A stretch of DNA of 64,000 nt from Solimonas variicoloris DSM 15731 (GTDB taxonomy: Bacteria > Pseudomonadota > Gammaproteobacteria > Nevskiales > Nevskiaceae): NCBI RefSeq assembly GCF_000382285.1, contig NZ_KB907925.1, positions 434,001 through 498,000 on the forward strand. The letters are read 5' to 3'. The stretch's first letter is position 1; the number at the start of each line of letters is the position of its first letter. The notes under the pieces were generated by a model, which saw nothing but the letters and a program-made list of their open reading frames with translations, was not told the origin of the DNA and made no database searches. Below are positions 35,607-45,089 of this stretch, one piece after another. A program made the translations under genes and the position numbers.

Positions 35607-36428
35607 TCAGGGCGAGGCGGTCGATGTGCTGGCGAGTCCCGCTTCCAGTTCCGGAAAGCGGATGATGACCGACTGCAGATCGAGCTGGCCCGCAATCAGC
35701 TGCTGGCTGAAGCGCTCGCAGTAGCGTCCCCGTTCGTCGGGTGGCAGTGCTCGCAGCCAAGCCGCCGCCGACGCGACCGGCTGGTCGCTCGTCGACTGCA
35801 GCTCCCATTCGAGGCGCTGCTGTGGATCGCGGATCGTCGGATCGCCGGACTGGCGGCGCACCTGCTCGTAGTAGCGTTCTTTGTAGGCGTTGATCTGCGC
35901 GGCGACGCTGTCGTTGCGTTGATGCCAGGCCAGCAGCGCCGCCTGCACGGCGTCCGCCTGCTCCGGAGCGCGCGAACTGCAACCATGGCCCATGACCGCG
36001 ACGAACTTGCGCATGTGCAGCGCCTGCGACACGCCGGCGAGCGCCGGAGGGACCAGCCCCTGTTGCGGCGCGAACGTCACCTTCATTTTGCCCCAGGCGC
36101 TGGCAGGCTGGCCGTCGACGATGGGCGGCGTGAATCGGCAGGGGCGCATGGCATCGACCGCGGCGCGATCGAGACGCTCGAAGCCGCTGGATTGCGCCAC
36201 TTCGATCTTCTCCACATGACCATCTGCGGCCACGAGCAGCGACAGCAGCACCGAGCCGCTTTCGCCGGCGATCAGTGACTCTCGCGGATAGGCTGGCGTG
36301 GCGCAGGTACCGGGCAGGCCTTTCACGGCCGGCAGGTCGTCATGGTCCGCGCCGGCTCTGGCGCCGGCGAGCGGCAGCAGCAGCGGCAGTGTCAGCAGCG
36401 CGGCGCGGATCGATCGGGTGAGTCCCAT
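35607..36428 (-). CDS. TonB C-terminal-domain periplasmic protein
   Basis: 273 residues from the ATG at 36428. Signal peptide (LLTLPLLLPLAGARAGA) with a probable cleavage site near residue 25, then a TonB C-terminal-like domain at about 35-115 (CATPAYPRESLIAGESGSVLLSLLVAADGHVEKIEVAQSSGFERLDRAAVDAMRPCRF). It has no Pro-rich spacer or N-terminal anchor typical of TonB proper, so it is a soluble periplasmic TonB-box-domain protein rather than the energy transducer. The remaining 150 residues are Gln/Arg-rich helices of unknown role. Divergent from the SDR at 36624. Confidence 0.82.
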   Translation of the reverse strand: MGLTRSIRAALLTLPLLLPLAGARAGADHDDLPAVKGLPGTCATPAYPRESLIAGESGSVLLSLLVAADGHVEKIEVAQSSGFERLDRAAVDAMRPCRFTPPIVDGQPASAWGKMKVTFAPQQGLVPPALAGVSQALHMRKFVAVMGHGCSSRAPEQADAVQAALLAWHQRNDSVAAQINAYKERYYEQVRRQSGDPTIRDPQQRLEWELQSTSDQPVASAAAWLRALPPDERGRYCERFSQQLIAGQLDLQSVIIRFPELEAGLASTSTASP

Positions 36429-36623
36429 AGGGTGCGGCAAGCAGCGGCGGTTGGCGGGCATGGCGGGATCGAGTGAAGCTCCATGTCGACCATACCGCTT
36501 GCTGGCACGGCGTGCTCATCGAAGGCGTGCTTCGCGATCGTCCCTATGGAGGATGCCCCGGATGCCGCCAGCTCCGCATGATCGGCGTGGTTCGATCACA
36601 CGATGACAGACGAGGAGTGCGGC

Positions 36624-37385
36624 ATGGCGACGTTTCCGAAGGGCGCGGTGCTGGTGTTCGGCGGCAGCGGCGGCATCGGCCAGGGCGTCGCCCGGACGTT
36701 TGCGGCGGCCGGCAGCGATGTGGCGATCGCCTATCGCGCGAAGCAGGACGTCGCCGAGCGCGTCGCCGGCGAGATCAAGGCGCTCGGCCGCGCGGTGACG
36801 GCGCATCGTACCGACGTCACCGTGGCGGCGCAGGTGCAGGCGACGGTCGCCGAGGTACTCCAGGCGCACGGCCGCATCCATACCGTGGTCTGGGCGGCCG
36901 GCCCGGTCGTCGAGCAGGTGTTCCTCAGCCAGGCCGACGAGGCGCTGTGGAAGCGTTCGATCGACATCGAGGTGCATGGCTTCTATCACGCGGTGCAGGC
37001 GACGCTGCCGGCGATGCGCGAGGCCGGCGGTGGCTCGTACGTGCATCTCGGCTCGGCCGGCCACCTGTGGTTCCCGCAGCGCGACGGCCTGTCCGTCGTG
37101 CCGAAGGCGGCGAACGAGGCCTTCATCAAGGGCATCGCCAAGGAAGAGGGCGCGCACAACATCCGCGCCAACTCGGTGCTGGTCGGCGTGATCGAGGCCG
37201 GCATGTTCCTCGAACTGACCAAGCGCGGCGTGTTCGACCAGAAGTGGATCGACGAGACGCAGAAACTGCTGTGCCTGAAGCGCTGGGGCCAGCCGGAGGA
37301 CATCGGCAACGCCGCGGTCTACCTCGCCACCGCGAACTACGTCACCGGCCAGCAGATCAACGTGTCGGGTGGCTTCGGCGTCTGA
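36624..37385 (+). CDS. SDR-family oxidoreductase with an altered active site
   Basis: 253 residues; GAGGAG lies 6 bases before the ATG at 36624 (an ATG at 36603 is less likely). Cofactor loop GGSGGIGQG, WAAGPV in place of NNAG, and catalytic-region LSVVPKAANEAF. The Lys is kept but the position four before it is Ser where Tyr is expected, so the classical YxxxK is missing. Such divergent SDRs can be enoyl reductase-like, pseudoenzymes or use another base. C-terminal NYVTGQQINVSGGFGV is normal. First of a three-gene run with a SnoaL-like and an M50-like gene. Confidence 0.88.
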   Translation: MATFPKGAVLVFGGSGGIGQGVARTFAAAGSDVAIAYRAKQDVAERVAGEIKALGRAVTAHRTDVTVAAQVQATVAEVLQAHGRIHTVVWAAGPVVEQVFLSQADEALWKRSIDIEVHGFYHAVQATLPAMREAGGGSYVHLGSAGHLWFPQRDGLSVVPKAANEAFIKGIAKEEGAHNIRANSVLVGVIEAGMFLELTKRGVFDQKWIDETQKLLCLKRWGQPEDIGNAAVYLATANYVTGQQINVSGGFGV

Positions 37386-37469
37386 GCGGGTGTCATCCGG
37401 ACGCATGAGGCCGCGCCGCCGGCTTCGCGCCAGAGTCGTCGCGAATCCGCAGCCGACCGAGGAGAAGCG

Positions 37470-37964
37470 ATGTCCCTGCCGCTCGAAGACCTGGAACTGA
37501 TCCGGCGCCTGAAGTACGCCTATTGCCGCTGCATCGACACCGCCAATTTCGCGGAGCTCAAGGACCTGTTCACCGAGGACGTCAGCGTGCGCTACGTCGG
37601 CGGCAGCTACGTGTTCGAAGCCGCCGGCCGCGACGTGGTGCTCGAGGCATTGGCCAACGCCTTCCACTCGGAAGCGATCGCCGTGCATCACGTCAATCAT
37701 CCGGAGATCGATTTCGTCTCGCCGACCGAGGCGACCGGGCAGTGGTACCTGAAGGACTGGTTCCTCGATCTGCGCAACAAGATCATCACCGACGGCACCT
37801 CGTTCTACCGCGACACCTACGTCAAGCAGGACGGCCGGTGGAAGATCAAGCGCGCCAGCTACGAGCGCGTCTACGAGATCGTCACGCCGTTCACCGACGT
37901 GCCGAACATCACCGCGCACTACCTCGCCCGGCACGGCCGCAAGCTGCCGCCGCTGGCCGCCTGA
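37470..37964 (+). CDS. SnoaL-like / NTF2-fold protein
   Basis: 164 residues: helix DLELIRRLKYAYCRCIDTANFAELKDLFTEDVSVRY, then the conserved HHVNHPEIDF strand with two His, GQWYLKDWFLD and a C-terminal GRWKIKRASYERVYEIV. ACCGAGGAG lies before the ATG. This is the third NTF2-like protein of the region and closely resembles those paired with SDRs in steroid or polyketide metabolism. It follows the divergent SDR at 36624 by 84 bases. Confidence 0.85.
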   Translation: MSLPLEDLELIRRLKYAYCRCIDTANFAELKDLFTEDVSVRYVGGSYVFEAAGRDVVLEALANAFHSEAIAVHHVNHPEIDFVSPTEATGQWYLKDWFLDLRNKIITDGTSFYRDTYVKQDGRWKIKRASYERVYEIVTPFTDVPNITAHYLARHGRKLPPLAA

Positions 37965-37977
37965 AGCCCCGCTGCCG

Positions 37978-38475
37978 ATGCGCCTGCCGCGCCGCCTGAT
38001 CGTCCGCGATCTGGGCGTGATCGCGCTGGCGCTCGGCGTCTGGCGCGGCAGCCACGTCCTGCACGACGCCGCTTCGGCGTACGCGTGGCCGGCGGCGCTC
38101 GCCGCCGGGCTGCTGATTCCGCTCGCCGCTTTTCTCGTGCACGAATGGGGGCATCTGGTCGGGGCGCGGGCCAGCGGTGCGCGCGTCGTTTACGCCGAGC
38201 GGATCCGCAGCGTGTTCCTGTTCCGCTTCGACGTCGCCCGCAACGACCGCCGCCAGTTCCTGGCGATGTCGAACGGCGGTTTCGCCGCCAGCCTGCTGCT
38301 GCTCGCGCTGCTGGGTACGCGGCTGTCGGTGCGCTATCCGGGCGACGCGATCGCACTCGGCTTCGCGGCGCTCGGCGTGCTCGCCACACTCGTCCTCGAA
38401 GTGCCGGTCGCCTGGCGTGTCTGGCGCGGCGCCGCGTTGCCGACCGGCGCGGCGTTCGTGTCCGGTCGCGACTGA
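37978..38475 (+). CDS. Small membrane protein with HExxH motif (peptidase M50-like)
   Basis: 165 residues with about four hydrophobic segments. The segment LVHEWGHLVGARASGARVVY holds an HExxH zinc-binding motif inside a transmembrane helix, as in site-2 (M50) metalloproteases. The second motif expected in M50 (an NxxPxxxxDG-type sequence) is not visible in this short protein, so it may be a relic or a membrane protein that only resembles M50. It follows the SnoaL-like gene by 13 bases and ends 3 bases before the convergent TetR gene. Confidence 0.65.
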   Translation: MRLPRRLIVRDLGVIALALGVWRGSHVLHDAASAYAWPAALAAGLLIPLAAFLVHEWGHLVGARASGARVVYAERIRSVFLFRFDVARNDRRQFLAMSNGGFAASLLLLALLGTRLSVRYPGDAIALGFAALGVLATLVLEVPVAWRVWRGAALPTGAAFVSGRD

Positions 38476-38478
38476 AGC

Positions 38479-39105
38479 TCAGCGCGTTCCGCCGTTGCCG
38501 GCCGGCGGTTCGCGCAGCAGGGTCTGCATCGTCAGCCGCAGCGCCGCGAGCAGGCCCTCGCGGTCGAAGTCCGGATTGACCAGGGCGCGGATCGCCAGGC
38601 CGTCGAACAGGGCCGCGATCAGGTTGGTGCGGCCGTCGAGCAGGCGCGGGTCGGCGGCCAGCGCCGGATTGGCGGCGATCAGCGTTTCCTTCATCTTCGC
38701 CATCGCCACGCGGTCGGATTCGCACAAGGTGCCGAGAATGCCGGGGCTGCGCGCCGCCTCGGCGAGCACCTCGATCGTCATCGCCGCGCTGGCGCGCTCG
38801 GTCTGCTTGGCCATGCCTTCGTCGACTTTCTCGACGAGGGCGGCGAGCACGTCCGGGTGGCGGCGCAGCTCGTCCATCTTGTCGACGACTTCCTGCGCCT
38901 TGGCCTCGACCATCGCGCGAATGATCGCTTCCTTGTTCTCGAAGTAGTGATAGATGTGGCCGACGCTCATGCCGGCCGCTTTCGAGATCTCGGCCATGCT
39001 GGCGCTATGGAAGCCGCGCCGCTGAAAGCATTCGGCGGCGGCGGCCAGGATCTGGCGGCGACGCTGCTCGTTGCGTTCGGGGTTGCGGGGCGCTGCATCG
39101 GTCAT
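38479..39105 (-). CDS. TetR-family regulator of the adjacent RND efflux operon
   Basis: 208 residues from the ATG at 39105 (AAGAGGA upstream; a further upstream ATG would run across the operator). The helix-turn-helix SMAEISKAAGMSVGHIYHYFENKEAI is typical of AcrR/TtgR-type regulators. The C-terminal domain is helical, for ligand binding and dimerisation. Transcribed away from the efflux operon, with a 20-base palindrome at 39153-39172 in the shared upstream region. Local repression of the pump is the normal arrangement. Confidence 0.93.
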   Translation of the reverse strand: MTDAAPRNPERNEQRRRQILAAAAECFQRRGFHSASMAEISKAAGMSVGHIYHYFENKEAIIRAMVEAKAQEVVDKMDELRRHPDVLAALVEKVDEGMAKQTERASAAMTIEVLAEAARSPGILGTLCESDRVAMAKMKETLIAANPALAADPRLLDGRTNLIAALFDGLAIRALVNPDFDREGLLAALRLTMQTLLREPPAGNGGTR

Positions 39106-39152
39106 GGGGTCCTCTTGAGGTCGTCGGGCTTGTGGCGCGCGACACCCAGGCC

Positions 39153-39172
39153 TAGAATGAACGCTCATTCTA
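39153..39172. promoter_or_regulatory. Inverted repeat, likely TetR operator for the RND operon
   Basis: Perfect 8-base arms (TAGAATGA and TCATTCTA) around ACGC, between the TetR gene and the efflux operon. It is AT-rich against a GC-rich background and matches the AATGA...TCATT style of AcrR-type operators. Confidence 0.82.
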
Positions 39173-39298
39173 AACTCTTGCGTCGACTTCGTCGCGCCCG
39201 CACACTGGCTTTCGGTTCATGAGCCGGTGAAGCGCAAGCCCGTTATTGCGTTGCGCAGCGCTTCGACGCCCCTTCAGCCCGTCGTGCCCCCGCACTCT

Positions 39299-40495
39299 AT
39301 GGCCATGTCCCCGATTTCCGCACCGTCCGAAGCTGTGAAGCGCTCCGGCCTTCGTCCTGTCGCCTGCGTGGCGTTCGCCGTGCTCGCCGCCTGCGGCGGC
39401 AAGGCCGAGCAGGCCGCGCCGCCGCCGCCCGAGGTCAGCGTCGTGACGCTGAAGACGCAGGCGGTGCCGCTGACGACCGAGCTGCCGGGCCGCACCACGG
39501 CCTATCGCGTCGCCGAGGTGCGGCCGCAGGTCGGCGGCGTGGTCCTCAAGCGCCTGTTCACGGAGGGCGGCGAGGTTAAGGCCGGCCAGCCGCTGTACCA
39601 GATCGATCCGGCGACCTATCAGGCCAGCTACGAGAGCGCCAAGGCCGCGCTGGCGCGCGCCGAGGCGCAGGCCCAGTCGGCGCGGACGCTGGCTGAGCGC
39701 TACGAGGGTCTGGTCGCCGCCAACGCCGTCAGCAAGCAGAGCTATGACGACGCGGTCGCGGCGAATCTGTCCGCGCAGGCCGACGTCGCCTCGGCCCGGG
39801 CGGCGCTCGAGACCGCGCGCATCAACCTCGTCTATACCAAGGTGTTGGCGCCGATCTCGGGCCGCATCGGCCGCTCGTCGGTGACCGAAGGGGCGCTGGT
39901 CACCGCCGGCCAGACGACGGCGCTGGCGACGATCCAGCAGCTCGATCCGATCTACGTCGACGTCACCCAGCCGGCGACGATGCTGCTGCGCCTGCAGCGC
40001 GAGTTCGCGAGCGGCCAGCTCAAGAAGGTCGGCGAGCAGCAGGCCGAGGTGAAGCTCAAGCTCGAGGACGGCAGCGCCTACGAGCACGCCGGCAAGCTGC
40101 AGTTCGCCGAGGTCACGGTCGACCCGAGCAGCGGTTCGGTGACGCTGCGCGCGGTGTTCCCGAATCCCGAGGGCCTGCTGCTGCCGGGCATGTTCGTGCA
40201 CGAGCAGATCCAGGAAGGCATCGACGAGACCGCGCTGCTGGTGCCGCAGCAGGCGGTGACGCGCGACCAGCGCGGCGACGCGACGGCGCTGGTCGTCAAC
40301 GCCGAGAGCAAGGTCGAGCCGCGCGTGCTGCAGACCCGCCGCACGGTCGGTGACCAGTGGCTGGTGACCGGCGGCGTCAAGGCCGGCGAGCGCGTGATCG
40401 TCGAGGGCGTACAGAAGGTGCGGCCCGGTGCCGTGGTCAAGGCTGTCGAACAGGGCGCCGCGCCCGCCGCCGCTCCGCAGACCGGAGCGCGCTGA
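39299..40495 (+). CDS. RND efflux periplasmic adaptor (membrane fusion protein)
   Basis: 398 residues from the ATG at 39299; an ATG two codons on is possible, and no strong ribosome site is seen. Lipoprotein signal with lipobox LAAC, then AcrA/MexA-like order: barrel-sandwich ([20 protein letters not shown]), alpha-hairpin (about residues 75-150, rich in Ala/Gln heptads), lipoyl return ([20 protein letters not shown]), beta-barrel and membrane-proximal domain. It anchors in the inner membrane and joins transporter to outer-membrane channel. Its stop overlaps the transporter ATG (TGATG). Confidence 0.95.
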   Translation: MAMSPISAPSEAVKRSGLRPVACVAFAVLAACGGKAEQAAPPPPEVSVVTLKTQAVPLTTELPGRTTAYRVAEVRPQVGGVVLKRLFTEGGEVKAGQPLYQIDPATYQASYESAKAALARAEAQAQSARTLAERYEGLVAANAVSKQSYDDAVAANLSAQADVASARAALETARINLVYTKVLAPISGRIGRSSVTEGALVTAGQTTALATIQQLDPIYVDVTQPATMLLRLQREFASGQLKKVGEQQAEVKLKLEDGSAYEHAGKLQFAEVTVDPSSGSVTLRAVFPNPEGLLLPGMFVHEQIQEGIDETALLVPQQAVTRDQRGDATALVVNAESKVEPRVLQTRRTVGDQWLVTGGVKAGERVIVEGVQKVRPGAVVKAVEQGAAPAAAPQTGAR

Positions 40496-43400
40496 TGATC
40501 AATTTCTTCATCGACCGCCCGATCTTCGCGTGGGTGGTCGCGATCGTCATCATGCTCGCCGGCGTGCTGTCGATCCGCTCGCTGCCGGTCGCGCAGTATC
40601 CGGCGATCGCGCCGCCGTCGATCTCGATCAGCGTCAGCTATCCCGGCGCCTCGGCCGAGACCGTGCAGAACACGGTCACGCAGGTCATCGAGCAGCAGCT
40701 GTCCGGCATCGATCACCTGATGTACTTCTCGTCCGAGAGCAACAAGGACGGCAGCATGACGATCACGCTGACGTTCGAGCAGGGCACCAACCCGGACACC
40801 GCGCAGGTGCAGGTGCAGAACAAGCTCTCGCTGGCGCAGCCGCAGCTGCCGACGGAAGTGCAGCAGCAGGGCATCCGCGTCGCCAAGGCGACGCGCAACT
40901 TCCTGCTCGTGGTCGGTTTCGTGTCGCGCGACGGCCGCATGGACCGCAACGACATCGCCGACTTCATCGTCTCCAATGTGCAGGATGCGATCAGCCGCAC
41001 CAAGGGCGTCGGCGACTACCAGGTGTTCGGCTCGCAGTACGCGATGCGCATCTGGCTCGACCCCGCCAAGCTGAACAGCTACAGCCTGACGCCGGTCGAC
41101 GTGAAGAGCGCGATCCAGGCGCAGAACGTGCAGATCTCGTCGGGCGAGCTCGGCGGCCTGCCGGCGGTGGCGGGCCAGCAGCTCAACGCCACGGTCATCG
41201 GCCCGACGCGCCTGCAGACGGTCCAGGATTTCGAAAACGTGCTGCTGCGCGTCAACGCCGACGGCTCGCAGGTGCGTCTCGGCGACGTCGCCCGCATCAG
41301 CTTCGGCGGTGAGTCGGAAGCGATACACGCGCTGTACAACGGCCAGCCGGCCTCCGGCATCGCCGTCAAGCTGGCCAGCGGCGCCAACGCGCTCGACACC
41401 GCCGCCGCCGTGCGCGCGACCATCGAGAAGCTGCGGCCGAGCTTCCCGCAGGGTCTGGACGTGGTCTATCCGTACGACACCACGCCGTTCGTGCGCTTGT
41501 CGATCGAGGAAGTGATCAAGACGCTGTTCGAGGCGGTCGTGCTCGTCTTCCTCGTCATGTATCTGTTCCTGCAGAACCTGCGCGCGACCTTCATCCCGAC
41601 GATCGCGGTGCCGGTGGTGCTGCTCGGCACCTTTGCGGTGCTGGCCGCGGCCGGCTTCACGATCAACACGCTGACGATGTTCGGCATGGTGCTGGCGATC
41701 GGCCTGCTGGTCGACGACGCCATCGTCGTGGTCGAGAACGTCGAGCGGGTGATGGCCGAGGAAGGGCTGTCGCCGAAGGACGCGACGCGCAAGTCGATGC
41801 AGCAGATCACCGGCGCGCTGATCGGCATCGCCCTGGTGCTGTCGGCGGTGTTTCTGCCGATGGCGTTCTTCGGCGGCTCGACCGGCGTCATCTATCGCCA
41901 GTTCTCGATCACCATCGTCTCGGCGATGGCGCTGTCGGTGCTGGTCGCGCTGATCTTCACGCCGGCGCTGTGCGCGACGATCCTCAAGCCGGCCGCGCAC
42001 GGCGAGCACGCGCCGCGGCGCGGCTTCTTCGGCTGGTTCAACCGCTTCTTCGACGCCAGCAACCGCTGCTATGAATCCGGTGTGCACCGCGTGCTGCGCG
42101 GCACTGGCCGCTACATGGTGATCTACGTGGTGCTCGTCGTGGCGATGGGCTGGCTGTTCACGCGCATCCCGACGGCGTTCCTGCCGGACGAGGACCAGGG
42201 CCTGATGTTCATTCAGGTCACGGCGCCGCCGGGCGCGACCAACACGCGCACCGACGCAGCGCTGGCGCAGGTTCGCGATTACCTGCTCAACGAGGAGAAA
42301 GCGGTCGTCAACTCGGTGTTCACGGTCAGCGGCTTCAACTTCAGCGGACGCGGCCAGAACTCGGGCATGGCCTTCGTCATGCTCAAGGACTGGGCCGAGC
42401 GCCCCGGCGCGCAGAATCGCGTGCAGGCGATCGCCGGCCGCGTCATGGGCCGCTTCGCCGGCTACAAGGACGCGATGATCTTCGCGATCGCGCCGCCGGC
42501 CGTCGTCGAGCTCGGCAATGCGACCGGCTTCGACTTCGCGCTGCAGGATCGCGGCGGACTCGGCCACGCCAAGCTGATGGAGGCGCGGAACCAGCTGCTC
42601 GGCATGGCGGCGCAGAACCCGCTGCTGATCGCGACGCGTCCGAACGGCCTGTCCGACGAGCCGCAGTACAAGGTCGACATCGACTGGGAGAAGGCCAGCG
42701 CCTACGGCCTGACGATCGGCAACATCAACGACACGCTGTCCTCGGCCTGGGGCTCCTCGTACGTCAACCAGTTCATCGACCGCGGTCGCGTCAAGCGCGT
42801 CTACATCCAGGGCGACGCGCCGTCGCGCATGAAGCCCGAGGATTTCGGGCAGTGGTACGTGCGCAACAGCGCCGGGCAGATGGTGCCGTTCTCGGCCTTC
42901 TCCAGCGGCCACTGGATCTACGGCTCGCCAAAGCTCGAGCGCTACAACGGCATCGCCTCGGCCGAGATCCTCGGCCAGCCGGCGCCGGGGCACAGCAGCG
43001 GCGAGGCGATGCAGCAGGTCGAGGCGATGATCGCCAAGCTGCCGGCCGGCATCGGCTACGAATGGACCGGCCTGTCGTACGAGGAGCGCCAGTCCGGCGG
43101 CCAGGCCCCTGCGCTGTACGCGATCTCGATGCTGGTCGTGTTCCTGTGTCTGGCGGCGCTGTACGAGAGCTGGTCGATCCCGCTGTCGGTGATGCTGGTC
43201 GTGCCGCTCGGCGTGCTCGGCGCGGTGCTGGCGACGCTGCTGCGCGGCCTCGGCAACGACGTCTACTTCCAGGTCGGCCTGCTGACCACGATCGGCCTGT
43301 CGGCGAAGAACGCGATCCTCATCGTCGAATTCGCCAAAGCCAACTACGAACACGGCATGGGTCTGGTCGAGGCGACCGTGCACGCCGCGCAGCAGCGTCT

Positions 43401-43650
43401 GCGGCCGATCCTGATGACCTCGCTCGCGTTCATGCTCGGCGTGCTGCCGCTGGCGATTTCGACCGGCGCCGGCTCCGGCGGCCAGAACGCGATCGGCACC
43501 GGCGTGATCGGCGGCATGATCGCCGCGACCGTGCTGGCGATCTTCTTCGTGCCGGTGTTCTTCGTCTGGGTGCGCAAGTTCGTCGAAGGCGAGCGCGTGC
43601 GTTTGCAGAACGGCCCGGCGCCCGTGGCCAAGCAGACCGCGGAGCACTGA
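40495..43650 (+). CDS. RND multidrug efflux transporter, HAE1 (AcrB/MexB) type
   Basis: 1051 residues, full length for the family. Starts [21 protein letters not shown], with the two large periplasmic loops and twelve membrane segments. TM4 carries the proton-relay acids in [18 protein letters not shown]10 keeps the conserved Lys ([13 protein letters not shown]). AcrB-type porter signatures such as [19 protein letters not shown] are present. GGAG lies 6 bases before the ATG. Exports drugs, solvents or detergents by proton antiport in a trimer with the adaptor and outer channel of the same operon. Codon use matches its neighbours; no break seen. Confidence 0.97.
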   Translation: MINFFIDRPIFAWVVAIVIMLAGVLSIRSLPVAQYPAIAPPSISISVSYPGASAETVQNTVTQVIEQQLSGIDHLMYFSSESNKDGSMTITLTFEQGTNPDTAQVQVQNKLSLAQPQLPTEVQQQGIRVAKATRNFLLVVGFVSRDGRMDRNDIADFIVSNVQDAISRTKGVGDYQVFGSQYAMRIWLDPAKLNSYSLTPVDVKSAIQAQNVQISSGELGGLPAVAGQQLNATVIGPTRLQTVQDFENVLLRVNADGSQVRLGDVARISFGGESEAIHALYNGQPASGIAVKLASGANALDTAAAVRATIEKLRPSFPQGLDVVYPYDTTPFVRLSIEEVIKTLFEAVVLVFLVMYLFLQNLRATFIPTIAVPVVLLGTFAVLAAAGFTINTLTMFGMVLAIGLLVDDAIVVVENVERVMAEEGLSPKDATRKSMQQITGALIGIALVLSAVFLPMAFFGGSTGVIYRQFSITIVSAMALSVLVALIFTPALCATILKPAAHGEHAPRRGFFGWFNRFFDASNRCYESGVHRVLRGTGRYMVIYVVLVVAMGWLFTRIPTAFLPDEDQGLMFIQVTAPPGATNTRTDAALAQVRDYLLNEEKAVVNSVFTVSGFNFSGRGQNSGMAFVMLKDWAERPGAQNRVQAIAGRVMGRFAGYKDAMIFAIAPPAVVELGNATGFDFALQDRGGLGHAKLMEARNQLLGMAAQNPLLIATRPNGLSDEPQYKVDIDWEKASAYGLTIGNINDTLSSAWGSSYVNQFIDRGRVKRVYIQGDAPSRMKPEDFGQWYVRNSAGQMVPFSAFSSGHWIYGSPKLERYNGIASAEILGQPAPGHSSGEAMQQVEAMIAKLPAGIGYEWTGLSYEERQSGGQAPALYAISMLVVFLCLAALYESWSIPLSVMLVVPLGVLGAVLATLLRGLGNDVYFQVGLLTTIGLSAKNAILIVEFAKANYEHGMGLVEATVHAAQQRLRPILMTSLAFMLGVLPLAISTGAGSGGQNAIGTGVIGGMIAATVLAIFFVPVFFVWVRKFVEGERVRLQNGPAPVAKQTAEH

Positions 43651-43651
43651 C

Positions 43652-45076
43652 ATGAAACCGACCCTGAGCCTCGTCGCCATCGCCGCCACGGCCGCGCTCG
43701 CGGCCTGCACGCTGGAGCCGCGCTACCAGCGGCCGGACGCACCGGTCGCCGCCGCCTATCCCGCCGCGCCGGCCGCGGCCGCCGACCTCGGCTGGCGCGA
43801 TTTCTTCGCCGACGCGCGCCTGCAGAAGCTGATCGAGATCGCGCTCGCCAACAACCGCGATCTGCGCGTCGCCGTGCTCAACATCGAGGCGGCGCGCGCG
43901 CAGTACCGCATCCAGCGCGCCGATCTGCTGCCGGCGCTCGACGCCAGCGGCTACGAGACCGCGCAGCGCAGCGCCGACGACTTCACCGCCGCCGGCCAGC
44001 CGAACACCACGCATACCTACAGAGCCGGGCTCGGCATCACCGCCTACGAATTCGACCTGTTCGGTCGGGTGCGCAGCCTGAGCCGCAGCGCGCTGCAGCA
44101 GTACCTCGGCACCGAGGAAACGCGGCGCAGCACGCAGATCGCGCTGGTTGCCGAAGTCGCCAACGCCTATCTCAGCCAGCTCGCCGACCAGGCGCTGCTG
44201 CGGATGACCGAGGACACCTTCGCCAGCCGGCAGTCCTCGTACGACCTGACGCGGCGCAGCTTCGAGGCCGGCGCCGCCAGCGCGCTCGACCTGCGCCAGG
44301 CGCAGACCGCGCTGGAGACGGCGCGTGCCAATCTCGCCCAGTACCGGCGCTTCGTCGCGCTCGATCAAAACGCGCTGCTGCTGCTGCTCGGCGTGCCGGC
44401 GCTGCCGGCCGAGCTGCCGCCGGCGCGCGATCTCGACACCCAGCAGCTGCTCGCCGAGCTGCCGGCCGGCGTGCCGTCCGAAGTGCTGACGCGGCGTCCG
44501 GACGTGCTCGCCGCCGAGCACAGCCTGATGGCCGCGAACGCCAACATCGGCGCGGCGCGCGCGGCGTTCTTCCCGCGCATCACGCTGACCGGCAGCTACG
44601 GCACGATGAGCACGCAGTTCGACGGCCTGTTCGACAGCGGCACGCGGGCGTGGAGCTTCACGCCGACGATCACGCTGCCGATCTTCAGCGGCGGCGCCAA
44701 TCTCGCCAACCTCGATCTCGCCAAGACGCAGAAGAACATCTACGTCGCCCGCTACGAGAAAGCGATCCAGACCGCGTTCCGCGAAGTCGCCGACGGCCTG
44801 GTTGCGCGCGGCACACTCGATGAGCAGCTGGCGGCGCAGCAGACGCTGGTCGAGGCGACACAGGCGAGCTACCAGCTCGCCGACCTGCGTTTCCGCGCCG
44901 GTGTCGACGACTATCTCGCCGTGCTCGACGCGCAGCGCTCGCTGTACGCGGCGCAGCAGTCGTACATCGCCACCAAGCTCGCCCGGCTGCAGAATCTGGT
45001 GACGCTGTACAAGGCGCTAGGCGGCGGCTGGGACGAGCGCGGCGCCGCGCAGGACACGGCGCGCACCGCGCCATAG
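43652..45076 (+). CDS. RND outer-membrane channel lipoprotein (OprM/TtgC family)
   Basis: 474 residues. Lipobox LAAC followed by TLEPRYQRPDAP, the usual NodT/OprM start. Two repeats of long amphipathic helices and beta hairpins (NRDLRVAVLNIEAARAQYRIQRADLLPAL; RRPDVLAAEHSLMAANANIGAARAAFFPRI) form the TolC-type barrel and tunnel. Begins 1 base after the transporter stop, so it completes the adaptor-transporter-channel operon. Convergent with the XRE gene, 13 bases between stops. Confidence 0.96.
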   Translation: MKPTLSLVAIAATAALAACTLEPRYQRPDAPVAAAYPAAPAAAADLGWRDFFADARLQKLIEIALANNRDLRVAVLNIEAARAQYRIQRADLLPALDASGYETAQRSADDFTAAGQPNTTHTYRAGLGITAYEFDLFGRVRSLSRSALQQYLGTEETRRSTQIALVAEVANAYLSQLADQALLRMTEDTFASRQSSYDLTRRSFEAGAASALDLRQAQTALETARANLAQYRRFVALDQNALLLLLGVPALPAELPPARDLDTQQLLAELPAGVPSEVLTRRPDVLAAEHSLMAANANIGAARAAFFPRITLTGSYGTMSTQFDGLFDSGTRAWSFTPTITLPIFSGGANLANLDLAKTQKNIYVARYEKAIQTAFREVADGLVARGTLDEQLAAQQTLVEATQASYQLADLRFRAGVDDYLAVLDAQRSLYAAQQSYIATKLARLQNLVTLYKALGGGWDERGAAQDTARTAP

Positions 45077-45089
45077 GCGCGGCGCGGGT

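Noticed and set aside
40078-43710. 1210-codon open frame antisense to the RND genes
   Set aside because: Composition is typical antisense noise (Arg/His/Asp/Gln) and the sense strand holds a full RND transporter.
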